Below are positions 24,329 through 32,720 of a stretch of 64,000 bases of DNA, in pieces. The translations under genes and the position numbers were made by a program. The DNA comes from Zobellia uliginosa (lineage in GTDB: Bacteria > Bacteroidota > Bacteroidia > Flavobacteriales > Flavobacteriaceae): positions 180,275-244,274 of the forward strand of contig NZ_FTOB01000002.1 in the NCBI RefSeq assembly GCF_900156625.1, read 5' to 3'. The notes beneath the pieces are model-generated. The model searched no databases. It saw only the letters and a list, made by a program, of their open reading frames with translations, and was not told the origin of the DNA. Numbering within the stretch: the stretch's first letter is position 1; each line of letters opens with the position of its first letter.

Positions 24329-26524
24329 ATGATAGGGTATAAAAACAGAATAAAACTTGTACGTCAGCACGATTTAATGGATTGTGGACCAGCTTCTTTG
24401 AGTATGGTGACCTATTTCTATGGCAATAAATTCCCATTGCATTACCTAAGGGAATTATGCCAAATCGGAAAGGATGGGGTTTCTATGTCGGGAATAATTC
24501 ATGCCGCTAAAAAAATAGGAATGGAAACGTATTCCACCCGGTTGAATTTAGATCTATTGGTTAAAAAATTTACCAAGCCTTGTATTCTATATTGGAATAA
24601 AAATCACTTTCTTGTATTGGAATCCATTAGTAATAAGGGAGGTAATGTTAATTTTCATATTGCAGATCCCGCTCATGGAAAAGTGGTCTTGTCAGAAAAA
24701 GATTTTAAAGAACCATGGCTGAAAGGGGGGCAATCTGGTGTTGCTTTATTCTTGTCTCCGACCCATGATTTTTTCTTAAAGAAAAACAATAGCAATGTAA
24801 AAAATCATTTCAAGACCATCGTAAATTTTTTAAAGCCTTATAAGAAAAAGATATTGGTTTTGTCTTTTTTGATACTGTTGGGTAGTGCATTCAGTGTGAC
24901 ATTGCCATTTTTAACAGAAGCGTTGATAGATTATGGGGTTACTCCAAAAAACCTGAATTATATAAGCCTTATTCTTCTTGCCCAGTTATTTGTCTTTATA
25001 GGGATTATGACCATTAATATCTTAAGAAATTGGTTTACCTTAATTATCGGCACAAAACTCAGTGTAGATATTGTTTATTCGTATCTAGACAAGGTACTTA
25101 AACTTCCATTGAGTTTTTTCGACACAAAAAACTCTGGCGATTTTAATCAGAGAATACAAGATAATATTAAAGTAGAAAGATTCCTCACTTCTGACAGTAT
25201 CTTAACGGTCTTTTCCGCCTTATTACTGTTAGTGTATTCGGGTATTCTATTTCATTATGGCACTTCGCTTTTCTTAACTTATATAGGTCTGACTCTCGTT
25301 TCGGTCTATTGGTCTTATTACTGGTTAAAAAAGAGAGAGGTAATAGACTATAAAATATTTCTTGCCAGATCCGAAAATCAAGAAGCTATTTATGAGTTTT
25401 ACAACGGCATTAGAGAAATGAAGCTCAACCAATATGAGAGTTATAAAAAAAATCAATGGGTTGAATTACAAAACAACTTGCTACAGGCGAATATCAAATC
25501 ATTAAAAATTGAGCAGTTTCAGTCTATCGGATTTACCTTTTTCAACCAGCTCAAAAATATTTTAGTCACATTTTTGGCAGCTAATTATGTGGTGAAAGAC
25601 ATTATGACCCTTGGGGCTTTGTTAAGTGTTTCATATATCATTGGTCAAATGAATTCGCCAGTACATCAATTATTATCGTTTTTCAGATCTCAACAAGATG
25701 CCTTTTTAAGTTTTAATAGATTAAGCGAGGTATATACCCAAGAAAATGAAGAAAAGGAATCCGATAAAAAACTTGACCCCGAAAAAACTCCTGTAGATAT
25801 TAAAATACAAAATGTCAATTTCAAATATAATGTACTTTCCCATAAATATATTCTTCAAGATATCGATCTAACCATACCACGAGGAAAGATTACGGCCATT
25901 GTAGGGCATAGTGGAAGTGGAAAAACAACGTTGATGAAATTACTATTGAAGTTTTTTCCTCCCTTATCGGGGAAAATCTTTTATGGTTTAGATGAAATAA
26001 ATGGATTGTCTTCGCAAAGTATTAGGGAAAATTCAGGAATAGTGATGCAAGATGGCTATATATTCAATGATACCATTGAAAGGAATATAGCACTGAAAGA
26101 TAAAATAGTCGATAAAGAAAAATTAGAAAAGGCACTTGGGGCGGTTAATCTGTTAGGCTTCGTCAATTCATTGGCCCTAAAGGAACATACCAAAATAGGT
26201 TCGGGAGGGAATGATCTTTCGGGCGGTCAAAAACAAAGGATACTAATTGCACGGGCAATTTATAAAAATCCTAAATATATATTCTTGGATGAAGCCACTT
26301 CAGCTTTAGATGCTACCAATGAAAAAGAAGTACATAATAATTTGCAGAAGCTGTTTAAGGATAAAACGGTGGTTATAATAGCACATCGTTTAAGCACTGT
26401 TCAAAACGCCGATCAGATTATTGTTTTATCAGAAGGAAAAATGGTAGAACAAGGGACGCATACAGAATTAATAGACAAAAAAGAATTTTATTACACACTG
26501 GTTAAAGATCAATTAAATATATAA
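24329..26524 (+). CDS. C39-peptidase-containing ABC exporter (PCAT)
   Basis: A 731-residue peptidase-containing ABC transporter that removes double-glycine leaders and exports the core peptide. The C39 domain (1-130) has Q13, catalytic C19 in LMDCGPAS, H93 in NKNHFLVL and D113 in IADPAHG. A six-helix membrane domain covers about 160-440. The ATPase has Walker A GHSGSGKTT (526-534), the signature LSGGQ (630-634), and Walker B FLDEATSALD. All catalytic residues are present. It starts right after the preceding stop. In Gram-negative bacteria such exporters normally work with an HlyD-type adaptor, and none is encoded here. The partner outer-membrane gene is instead of TonB-receptor type. Confidence 0.95.
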   Translation: MIGYKNRIKLVRQHDLMDCGPASLSMVTYFYGNKFPLHYLRELCQIGKDGVSMSGIIHAAKKIGMETYSTRLNLDLLVKKFTKPCILYWNKNHFLVLESISNKGGNVNFHIADPAHGKVVLSEKDFKEPWLKGGQSGVALFLSPTHDFFLKKNNSNVKNHFKTIVNFLKPYKKKILVLSFLILLGSAFSVTLPFLTEALIDYGVTPKNLNYISLILLAQLFVFIGIMTINILRNWFTLIIGTKLSVDIVYSYLDKVLKLPLSFFDTKNSGDFNQRIQDNIKVERFLTSDSILTVFSALLLLVYSGILFHYGTSLFLTYIGLTLVSVYWSYYWLKKREVIDYKIFLARSENQEAIYEFYNGIREMKLNQYESYKKNQWVELQNNLLQANIKSLKIEQFQSIGFTFFNQLKNILVTFLAANYVVKDIMTLGALLSVSYIIGQMNSPVHQLLSFFRSQQDAFLSFNRLSEVYTQENEEKESDKKLDPEKTPVDIKIQNVNFKYNVLSHKYILQDIDLTIPRGKITAIVGHSGSGKTTLMKLLLKFFPPLSGKIFYGLDEINGLSSQSIRENSGIVMQDGYIFNDTIERNIALKDKIVDKEKLEKALGAVNLLGFVNSLALKEHTKIGSGGNDLSGGQKQRILIARAIYKNPKYIFLDEATSALDATNEKEVHNNLQKLFKDKTVVIIAHRLSTVQNADQIIVLSEGKMVEQGTHTELIDKKEFYYTLVKDQLNI

Positions 26525-26529
26525 GAATA

Positions 26530-26862
26530 ATGGGATTTAAAACATTGACAATCATTTTATTAGTTTTAGTTTTTTTGAGTTGTAGTACAACTAACCCTGT
26601 CTCATCGTCTAAGTATGAAACAGTATTCTGTACAAGCATAGACAATAGTGAGTATGCTTCGATCTATCGGATTCTTAGAGATAATTTTAATGATTTTCCA
26701 AAGAAAAGGGGTAAGAAAGTTACCTATGTAAAAAACAATATAGATTATTCGTTTCGAATAAGCTTGAAAAATAAACGCTTTAAAATGAAATATAGTAGCA
26801 ATAAGGGATACAATGACCAAATAAGCGCAATGAAGTCGAAGATTGAAAATATGGTGAAGTAA
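26530..26862 (+). CDS. Small lipoprotein of the peptide operon
   Basis: A 110-residue protein with a lipoprotein signal (VLVFLSCSTTN, Cys ~18). The remainder has alternating polar and hydrophobic segments and a Lys-rich middle (FPKKRGKKVTYVKNN). No family was recognised. It starts 5 bases after the exporter stop and ends 10 bases before the TonB-type receptor, so it belongs to the same transcript. An immunity or receptor-accessory role is possible, given that lipoproteins are frequent immunity factors for exported peptides, but nothing in the sequence proves it. Confidence 0.75.
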   Translation: MGFKTLTIILLVLVFLSCSTTNPVSSSKYETVFCTSIDNSEYASIYRILRDNFNDFPKKRGKKVTYVKNNIDYSFRISLKNKRFKMKYSSNKGYNDQISAMKSKIENMVK

Positions 26863-26872
26863 GGAGAAATTT

Positions 26873-29242
26873 ATGAGAATTAGTATAATACTTTGTGTTT
26901 TGTTGCATACGGGATTGTTATATTCCCAAAATAGCATTTTAGGTAAGGTTATAGATCAAACGGGAGAGCCATTACCCTATGCCAACATCATCTTATATCA
27001 TAATGGAAATACTGATGAATTGGTAACGGGTACGGTAAGTGATGACAAAGGGGAATATGTCTTTTTAGATGTTTCAAATGGAACTTATCTGTTGGAGGTT
27101 TCTGTCCTAGGGTTTAAAACCGAAAAATCAAATCCCTTTACACTTTCCGATAAAAACCAAGATGTAAGGTTTAATTTTACTTTAAAGGAGGAGGCCCAAG
27201 CCTTGAACGAGGTAGTCGTGAAAAGCAATCGCCCGGTAATCCGACAAACCGCGGAAAAATTGATAGTTGATTTAGAGCAATCCGAAATGGTAAGTTCCAA
27301 CTTACAGGATGTCATGAAAAAAGTACCAGGGATTATCGTTACCAATGGCAACATTACTTATGGAGGGCAACAAGGCGTGACCATTTTGATCAATGGCAAA
27401 ACGACCGAGTATATGGATATTTCATCCTTGTTGCGCGACCTCCCCGCAGATAATATCGCAAAGGTTGAATTGGTACAACAACCTGGTGCCGAGTTTGACG
27501 CAGAGGGATCAGGTCCATTGATCAATATCATCCTTAAAAAAAATGTAAGGCTGGGCACGAATGGAAACCTTAAACTGTATTCGGGATATGACAACCGACC
27601 TGAGTATGGGGTGAGTGGTTCGATTGCCAGTTATAAGAACAAGATCAATTGGCAATTAGGTGGCGGTTATAGAAAATCGGCGTGGAGAGAAGACCTCTTT
27701 ATAACCAGAAGGATCAATGGGGAGGTTTATGATCAATCGACCATTTCACCATACAATCCAAAAACGTATAGATTCAATGGGGGATTGGACTATTACATAA
27801 ATGAGCATCACACCATAGGGTTTGGAACACGGTTTATTCATACCGATTCCGATAGGATTGCATCTAACAGTACAGAAATCATTGAAGACTCGTCATCGGA
27901 AACCTTGCTCACTGAAAATAGCTTTGACCGTAATAGGAAAACCTATAACATAAACCCGTACTATAAGTTCGAAGATGAGCAAAACAAGTTCATTCTAGAT
28001 TTTGATTATGTTGATTATAATAACGATAATGTTAATGATTTATATCAGCTCGGGCAGAGTGAGATATCATACGACGACCAACGGTATTTTCAGAATGGAA
28101 AATATCGGATACTGACTTATAAGGGAGACTATAAACGTACTTTTGGGGAAGGTTCCAATTGGATGTTCGGAACTAAATATTCAAGGGTTTCCACTGATAG
28201 TGACTTGAACTCTTTTTTCCGGAACACTGATGGTAATTTCATTTTGGATGCTGATCAAAGCAATGGTTTTTTAGTGGATGAAGATATCTTGGCCATATAT
28301 TCCAAGTTGGTAAAAAAATGGGAAAAATGGTCGTTTTCCGGTGGGTTGCGATGGGAAAACAGTAATACGAAGGGAACATCTACAAACCCCAATGAGGTAA
28401 GAAGTAGGCGAATTTCAAAATTATTTCCTAGTGCCAGTATCGATAGAAAAATCAATGACAAATTGGGGGCTAACCTGTCGTATAGCTATCGAATTTTAAG
28501 GCCTTCCTATAATTCCCTAAATGCATTTGTATATTATTACGACCCCTATACCTTTGAGCAGGGAAACCCGAATTTAAAACCTGAATTCACCAATAGTTTT
28601 CAATTTAATTTGACTTATGCCAATCAACCTTTTTTTAGTATAGCATATAAAAATACAGAGGATGCCTTGTTCGAAATTATATCGCAGAACGATGTCACGG
28701 CCCAAACCTCTCGGTCGGTAATCAACCTTGCTAAAAGGGAGAATTGGAGCTTTAGGGGTTTTGCTCCGGTCGACTTTCTTCATGGCTTGGACGGTTATGC
28801 CGGAATTATCGTAAACTATAATAAATATGCTTCGGAGAGTTTGACCCCAAAACTCGATTTGGATAAGTGGAGTTTTACGTGGTATACAAACCTGGAGTAT
28901 AGCCTGCCTTGGGATATCAATTCAGAATTGACGGGATACTATACCACTGGGGGACTACAAGGGCAAATAGAACACGATTGGTTAGCGGGACTCAGTTTTG
29001 CCCTCGGTAAAAAGTTTATGGATGACAAGCTTAAAATAAATTTGGGAATTGAAGAGATTTTGAATCGAAAATTTATAGGTAGTATTAACTATGATAATAT
29101 TGATGCCGATATTATAAGTGATTGGTCCCGTCAAAATGTCTATTTTCAGTTGACATACAATTTTGGTTCTAATTTTAATAAAGAAAAGGCCGAAAGGAAT
29201 CCTTCCGAAGAGGAGCAAGACCGAATAAAGGATAATAATTGA
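26873..29242 (+). CDS. TonB-type outer-membrane receptor (OMP beta-barrel 3 family) of the peptide operon
   Basis: A 789-residue outer-membrane protein with a signal peptide (cleavage near LLYSQ). A carboxypeptidase-regulatory-like domain (SILGKVIDQTGEPLPYANI) and a plug (TAEKLIVDLEQSEMV, SNLQDVMKKVPGI, INGKTTEYM) come first, followed by a large barrel. The barrel has the RPSYNSLN / FEQGNPNLKPEFTN motif of the Bacteroidota OMP_b-brl_3 group. The C-terminus is unusual: the last strand (YFQLTYNFGSNFN) is followed by a charged ~20-residue tail. It is the last gene of the operon, followed by a terminator. It could export or take back the mature peptide, or be its target; direction of transport is not decided by sequence. 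Confidence 0.9.
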   Translation: MRISIILCVLLHTGLLYSQNSILGKVIDQTGEPLPYANIILYHNGNTDELVTGTVSDDKGEYVFLDVSNGTYLLEVSVLGFKTEKSNPFTLSDKNQDVRFNFTLKEEAQALNEVVVKSNRPVIRQTAEKLIVDLEQSEMVSSNLQDVMKKVPGIIVTNGNITYGGQQGVTILINGKTTEYMDISSLLRDLPADNIAKVELVQQPGAEFDAEGSGPLINIILKKNVRLGTNGNLKLYSGYDNRPEYGVSGSIASYKNKINWQLGGGYRKSAWREDLFITRRINGEVYDQSTISPYNPKTYRFNGGLDYYINEHHTIGFGTRFIHTDSDRIASNSTEIIEDSSSETLLTENSFDRNRKTYNINPYYKFEDEQNKFILDFDYVDYNNDNVNDLYQLGQSEISYDDQRYFQNGKYRILTYKGDYKRTFGEGSNWMFGTKYSRVSTDSDLNSFFRNTDGNFILDADQSNGFLVDEDILAIYSKLVKKWEKWSFSGGLRWENSNTKGTSTNPNEVRSRRISKLFPSASIDRKINDKLGANLSYSYRILRPSYNSLNAFVYYYDPYTFEQGNPNLKPEFTNSFQFNLTYANQPFFSIAYKNTEDALFEIISQNDVTAQTSRSVINLAKRENWSFRGFAPVDFLHGLDGYAGIIVNYNKYASESLTPKLDLDKWSFTWYTNLEYSLPWDINSELTGYYTTGGLQGQIEHDWLAGLSFALGKKFMDDKLKINLGIEEILNRKFIGSINYDNIDADIISDWSRQNVYFQLTYNFGSNFNKEKAERNPSEEEQDRIKDNN

Positions 29243-29365
29243 TTTTTATTCGGTCAGAAAAGCGGGCAAGGCTTCACCCAGAGGTAGTTTACAAGGGAAA
29301 TTTTATGGATGTACGGGCGTAAGAAGCTATGACCGTTTTTAAAGCCGTAGACCCGGCCTAAACAA

Positions 29366-29397
29366 AAAGACCCGCAACACATCGTTTGCGGGTCTTT
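29366..29397. terminator. Intrinsic terminator
   Basis: AAAGACCCGCAA (29366-29377) pairs with TTGCGGGTCTTT (29386-29397) in a perfect 12-bp stem with an 8-base loop. It ends the peptide operon on the plus strand and the small basic-protein gene on the minus strand. Confidence 0.9.
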
Positions 29398-29410
29398 CGT
29401 TAACACGAGC

Positions 29411-29524
29411 TTACACTCTTGATTTACGCTTCTTCATCTTTTTTTCTTCCATGCGTTGAAGAATCTTCTCTTGTTTTTTTGCTTTTAATTCTGCTTTAGA
29501 ACGCTTTTTTTTAGGCGCAGCCAT
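29411..29524 (-). CDS. 37-residue highly basic small protein
   Basis: This short gene runs from ATG (29524) to TAA (29411-29413), ending just before the terminator. The 37-residue product begins MAAPKKKRSKAELKAKKQEK and continues as a single Lys/Arg/Glu-rich helix. Such composition fits a ribosome- or RNA-associated small protein of the sort annotated in flavobacterial genomes, but no family was assigned. Clean codon usage without rare stops, a start and a terminator at the right places, and the inverted-repeat region upstream support it as a real gene. Confidence 0.65.
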   Translation of the reverse strand: MAAPKKKRSKAELKAKKQEKILQRMEEKKMKKRKSRV

Positions 29525-29561
29525 ATGAATAGATTTAATCATTATAAAATAGACCAAGAAG

Positions 29562-29654
29562 GCATCCTATATGTGGTTCGATTTTTTGCGTAGCGAGTAA
29601 CCCGACCCAATACGACATGGGACCAGAGCAACTTTTAATAAGGTATATAGGATG
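29562..29654. other. Inverted repeat upstream of the small basic-protein gene
   Basis: GCATCCTATAT (29562-29572) and ATATAGGATGC (29644-29654) are perfect 11-base complements enclosing ~71 bases that include GCGTAGCGAGTAACCCGACCC. Placed 38-130 bases before the 37-residue gene on its transcript, it could be a structured leader RNA. No known riboswitch was recognised. The rest of the 29655-29775 gap shows nothing else. Confidence 0.45.
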
Positions 29655-29775
29655 CTTACAGGCACACTCGCAGGTGCCCGTTATTTCGGAAAGATGATTT
29701 TCAATTTATTGGATTCCATATAAAAACTTGACATACAGATTACCGATACAATTTAGACCTAAAGATAGCCCGATA

Positions 29776-30044
29776 TTTGCATATTACCAAGCTTTTGAAA
29801 TGCCCTTGGTCTACCCCAATATGCGAAAATAGACCTCGCCGTCCTTACGGTCGGTGACGTGGTCACCATGGGGGTAGACGACGCCATTATGGCTAGCGAT
29901 TTTGTAGAATGCAATCGCGTCATAGGAGGGCATTACGACTCCTTTCCCTTTATAAAAATCGACCATGGGGCGGCCCAAGAAAAGTTTAAAAAGGCCGAAA
30001 AGGAATTACTGCTGTTGGAAGTAGGGGAGTCCGTCACGATTTAA
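29776..30044 (+). pseudogene. 3' remnant of a metal-dependent hydrolase (UPF0173/YtkL-like)
   Basis: The 61-codon open stretch (29859-30044) gives GVDDAIMASDFVECNRVIGGHYDSFPFIKIDH, the C-terminal end of metallo-beta-lactamase-fold UPF0173 hydrolases. Reading upstream in the same frame adds LPQYAKIDLAVLTVGD. Before that, the sequence continues only in another frame (EMPLV around 29798). The catalytic N-terminal half, with the metal-binding histidines, is gone. So this is a truncated and frameshifted relic rather than a small gene. It sits at the left boundary of the minus-strand accessory array, consistent with a breakpoint there. Confidence 0.7.
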
Positions 30045-30061
30045 AGGACTTTTATCGCCTA

Positions 30062-30095
30062 AAAAAGCCCAAAAATCTTGATTTCCGGGCTTTTT
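30062..30095. terminator. Bidirectional intrinsic terminator
   Basis: AAAAAGCCC (30062-30070) pairs with GGGCTTTTT (30087-30095), 9 bp with a 16-base loop. It follows the hydrolase remnant on the plus strand and the DUF3592-like gene on the minus strand. Confidence 0.85.
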
Positions 30096-30146
30096 CCTTC
30101 CAATATGGCCTTGTTTTGTGTATGGGGCCTATTGGTAATCGTTTTT

Positions 30147-30539
30147 CTACATACCGGCAATGCCAACCAAAGTCGATAGGAGTCCGATTACTAGAAAAAA
30201 TATGCTACTCTTTAAGTAATGGCCCGAGGATCGACATGTGGAGATTTCCGGCGATTTTTTCCAAACCATAAGGGCTATAGATTCGCCTTTCATGGATTGG
30301 GGTTTGAACAGGTGTTTTTCTTCGTCGCTTATTTCCGTATGGGTATATTCCTTATCCTTGACTTCATACCTATAGGTGATTTCCGTCATGTGCACTTTTC
30401 TTCCAATACCCTGTTCCTTATACTCCGCTTTGGTAACGGTTCCCTTCATTTTGATTCCAGTGACAAAGAGGAAATACTTTCTGAAATGTATTCCGCCCCA
30501 AATGAGTAATCCAACTCCGAATAATAAGGGTAAGATCAT
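30147..30539 (-). CDS. DUF3592-like membrane protein
   Basis: A 130-residue protein with a hydrophobic helix at each end (MILPLLFGVGLLIWGG and SIFFLVIGLLSTLVGIAGM) around a small beta-rich loop domain. The loop has the GTVTKAEYKE and EITYRYEVKDKEYTHTEIS strands. That arrangement is DUF3592, a widespread inner-membrane family of unknown function, sometimes found near toxin and immunity genes. It is single and on the same strand as the rest of the accessory array. Confidence 0.75.
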   Translation of the reverse strand: MILPLLFGVGLLIWGGIHFRKYFLFVTGIKMKGTVTKAEYKEQGIGRKVHMTEITYRYEVKDKEYTHTEISDEEKHLFKPQSMKGESIALMVWKKSPEISTCRSSGHYLKSSIFFLVIGLLSTLVGIAGM

Positions 30540-30669
30540 ATCTTTCTTGGTAAAATGGATGGTTTTGTTCCATTGGTTTTAAGGAAAGTCATTTAGACCT
30601 ATCGGACTAAAGCGTTTCCTTCCAACTATAGGGAAGTTCTTGCCAAGATGATGCGTAATCGGAATGGGA

Positions 30670-31152
30670 TCAAGCTTCTACAATGGTCACGGACTTTTCT
30701 ATAGCGGTCTTAAATTCTAGGTATTTTTCAGTAGACTCAAAGTAATCGTGAAAAAATTCATATCTATTTTTTCCGTTATCAGAGTAAATGATAACAGATT
30801 CCCCATCATCTGAACTATCTTTTTCATATAGTTCGGATACATCTTTAAAATCGACACTGAGCGTTGATTTTTTATGGGGAAAGACCAATCCGTTTTTACT
30901 GATTTTAATGTTGCTACTATTTTGAACGGAATCTTTGTATTGTTTGAATTTATAAATCGAATATACCAGTAACAAAATAGATATAGTTCCCGCTACATAG
31001 TAACTATTGGGCGATTCAAGTATGTTTCTGCCTTTATAGGCAATATTGAGGTCATATTGATAGCAGTAAAAGGCTATACCCAAAAAAACAAAGGGCGGTA
31101 AGAAGGTCCAATACGAAAACTTGCTTTTGTATATAAATAGTTTTTGTTCCAT
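30670..31152 (-). CDS. Uncharacterised membrane protein with two N-terminal helices
   Basis: A 160-residue protein not assigned to a family. Two transmembrane helices lie at about 15-33 and 50-68 (FLPPFVFLGIAFYCY; YYVAGTISILLLVYSIY). A cytoplasmic part follows that looks like a PH-type beta domain (IKISKNGLVFPHKKSTLSVDFKDVSELYE). The start codon overlaps the stop of the preceding gene by one base (TAATG on the minus strand), so the two are coupled. Small membrane proteins with PH-like domains are often immunity proteins or sensors; here that is conjecture. Confidence 0.7.
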   Translation of the reverse strand: MEQKLFIYKSKFSYWTFLPPFVFLGIAFYCYQYDLNIAYKGRNILESPNSYYVAGTISILLLVYSIYKFKQYKDSVQNSSNIKISKNGLVFPHKKSTLSVDFKDVSELYEKDSSDDGESVIIYSDNGKNRYEFFHDYFESTEKYLEFKTAIEKSVTIVEA

Positions 31153-31508
31153 TAGTCTTTTTGTATTTCAAGTAAGAGCTTCTCGACTTCTTCGGCCACT
31201 TTATTTTGCGAACCCGATATTATCATATGCACAAGAATGGCCAGTATGCCCCTTTGTGTCATGTTATTGACAAAAGTGCTGGGGGGCACGGGATGAACAT
31301 CGACTATACTTGATTCCAATAGGTTGATCTTGGCGCCGGCAGTAGCACTCTTTTTAACCAGAATACATTTTTTGCCAGGGGTGATCGATAAAGAGCCGTC
31401 AGTTACCCATTGATCTTGCACGATAGATAAGGTCAAATCGGTTTTTGTCTTTAGGAATTCCATAATTTCCTCTAGGGAATTATACTGGCTCAATAAGTGT
31501 CTTTTCAT
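31152..31508 (-). CDS. Uncharacterised 118-residue protein coupled to a membrane protein
   Basis: The ATG at 31508 (MKRHLLSQYNSLEEI) is preferred over 31580 because the extra 24 residues look like translated leader. The 118-residue product is cytoplasmic with an alpha/beta pattern (LTLSIVQDQWVTDGSL, a hydrophobic HMIISG segment and a C-terminal Glu/Lys-rich helix). No family recognised. Its stop overlaps the start of the membrane-protein gene downstream, so the two form a two-gene unit, the kind of pairing seen for toxin or effector partners. To its 5' side lies a 588-base gap full of repeat sequence. Confidence 0.65.
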   Translation of the reverse strand: MKRHLLSQYNSLEEIMEFLKTKTDLTLSIVQDQWVTDGSLSITPGKKCILVKKSATAGAKINLLESSIVDVHPVPPSTFVNNMTQRGILAILVHMIISGSQNKVAEEVEKLLLEIQKD

Positions 31509-31759
31509 CTTTTTTGTTTTAACTATTTTATAACGATGTATACATGTACTTCTACCTCTATCGCCCGTTATTTGGGGCAACCCAATTTTCTCTACTTAAG
31601 ATTTTTATAAAAGAGGATTTTTTTTCTTACATGAAAACGTAGTCACTGTAAAAAAATTGCTTTAGGTACATACTTCTATTTAGTGTAGGTTTTGTCTTTC
31701 ATTATTCTTTTTTTTAGCAAAAAGCTTGCAGTAGAAGTTGTTTTTAAAGTGGAAGTTGA

Positions 31760-31870
31760 CCTGGGGGAATTACTGCCCCATAGGACGTTATAGCGTAGGC
31801 TAGGGGCGAGATGGCGCGCTGGCGAAGCAACTTAAGAGTTGCTTGGCAGGGATGTTGTTTAGAGGGCACG
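31760..31870. repeat. Dispersed GC-rich repeat, diverged copy
   Basis: Segments GGCGAGATGGCGCGCTGGC, AAGCAACTTAAGAGTTGCTT (a strong inner hairpin) and GGCAGGGATGTT correspond to GGCGAGATGGTGCGCTGGC..GGTGCTTTTCAGGGGTGTT at 39800-39860 and to parts of 36430-36490 and 38060-38100. The following 31880-32096 (to the next gene) is GC-rich, with small palindromes such as CCATCATTTGATGG, but no gene is visible. Confidence 0.7.
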
Positions 31871-32096
31871 GGCGTCAGGCTCAGGATCGTGGGGGCTCAA
31901 ACAAAGAAGTAGCCCATCTATGTGGGAACTATACATGGAGCTAACCCCATCGGTTTACGAACCGCGTATACAGCCTGTCTCGCGCCGGCTGCGGGAAGAC
32001 CCGCTCGACACGTACTGAGCCTAGTCGAGGATAGCTTGGTATGAGCGGTGCACTCCATCATTTGATGGGGAGCCATCCACTCGATTCTAAACCGTT

Positions 32097-32717
32097 TTAT
32101 TCTTCAGAAGCATAAGGTTCTTCGTATTCCTTAATGATTTTTCCTGTAATACCATCTATTATTATAACACCTAAAAGCATATCTTCCTCACTTTTGTTAT
32201 AGGTTATAGCCCAAAAAGGTTTTTCGGTTTCCTTACCAATATTTTCAGTACCGAAGCCAAAACTTCTTGTAACTTCAAAACCATAGGCATCCATATCTAA
32301 CTTTCTGTTTTTAATAAGTTTTAAAATATCTTCCCAAATAAATTTATAGGGAGCATCATAATCTGTTTCTTTTATTAAATTGCCTTTTTCATCATATTCT
32401 TTCCAGATACCTTTCTGAAAAAAGTTTTGAAAAATTTGCCCTTCTAATTTGATATTTCCGCTTTTGTAATATCGATTGATAGATTGAAAAAATGATTCTT
32501 TAGATTTTACCGTCTCATAGTATTCATAGACATCATCAGATTGTTTTGTAACTGTACTATCATCACTTATAAATGTATATTCATTTAAACGATTTTTGTT
32601 TTTATTAAATGTTTCTATATCAAAAGTTTTCATTTTTGTAGTTTTTTGTGGATCATTTTGCGCTTTGCAGTTTGTAAAAAGCACTAATAGTATTGTATAT
32701 TTTAATAGTATTTTCAT
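32097..32717 (-). CDS. YwqK-like lipoprotein, probable immunity partner of the Hcp-metalloprotease
   Basis: A 206-residue protein with a lipoprotein signal ending LFTNCKAQ. The central part (YYKSGNIKLEGQIFQ, then GIWKEYDEKGNLIKETDYD) has the YwqK/MORN-type repeats found in a family annotated as toxin-antitoxin YwqK antitoxins. It begins 3 bases after the end of the evolved-Hcp effector gene, so both are made together. A lipid-anchored periplasmic protein right behind a periplasm-directed T6SS effector is the expected location of a cognate immunity protein. Assignment as immunity is inference from order, location signal and repeat type. Confidence 0.7.
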   Translation of the reverse strand: MKILLKYTILLVLFTNCKAQNDPQKTTKMKTFDIETFNKNKNRLNEYTFISDDSTVTKQSDDVYEYYETVKSKESFFQSINRYYKSGNIKLEGQIFQNFFQKGIWKEYDEKGNLIKETDYDAPYKFIWEDILKLIKNRKLDMDAYGFEVTRSFGFGTENIGKETEKPFWAITYNKSEEDMLLGVIIIDGITGKIIKEYEEPYASEE

Positions 32718-32720
32718 TGT

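Noticed and set aside
29859-30044. A complete 61-residue plus-strand gene
   Set aside because: It matches only the C-terminal end of UPF0173 hydrolases, and family-like sequence continues upstream in other frames. It is a remnant and not an independent small gene.
31880-32096. tRNA or other structured RNA gene in the GC-rich gap
   Set aside because: Short palindromes are present, but no cloverleaf or known RNA pattern could be built. It looks like diverged repeat sequence.
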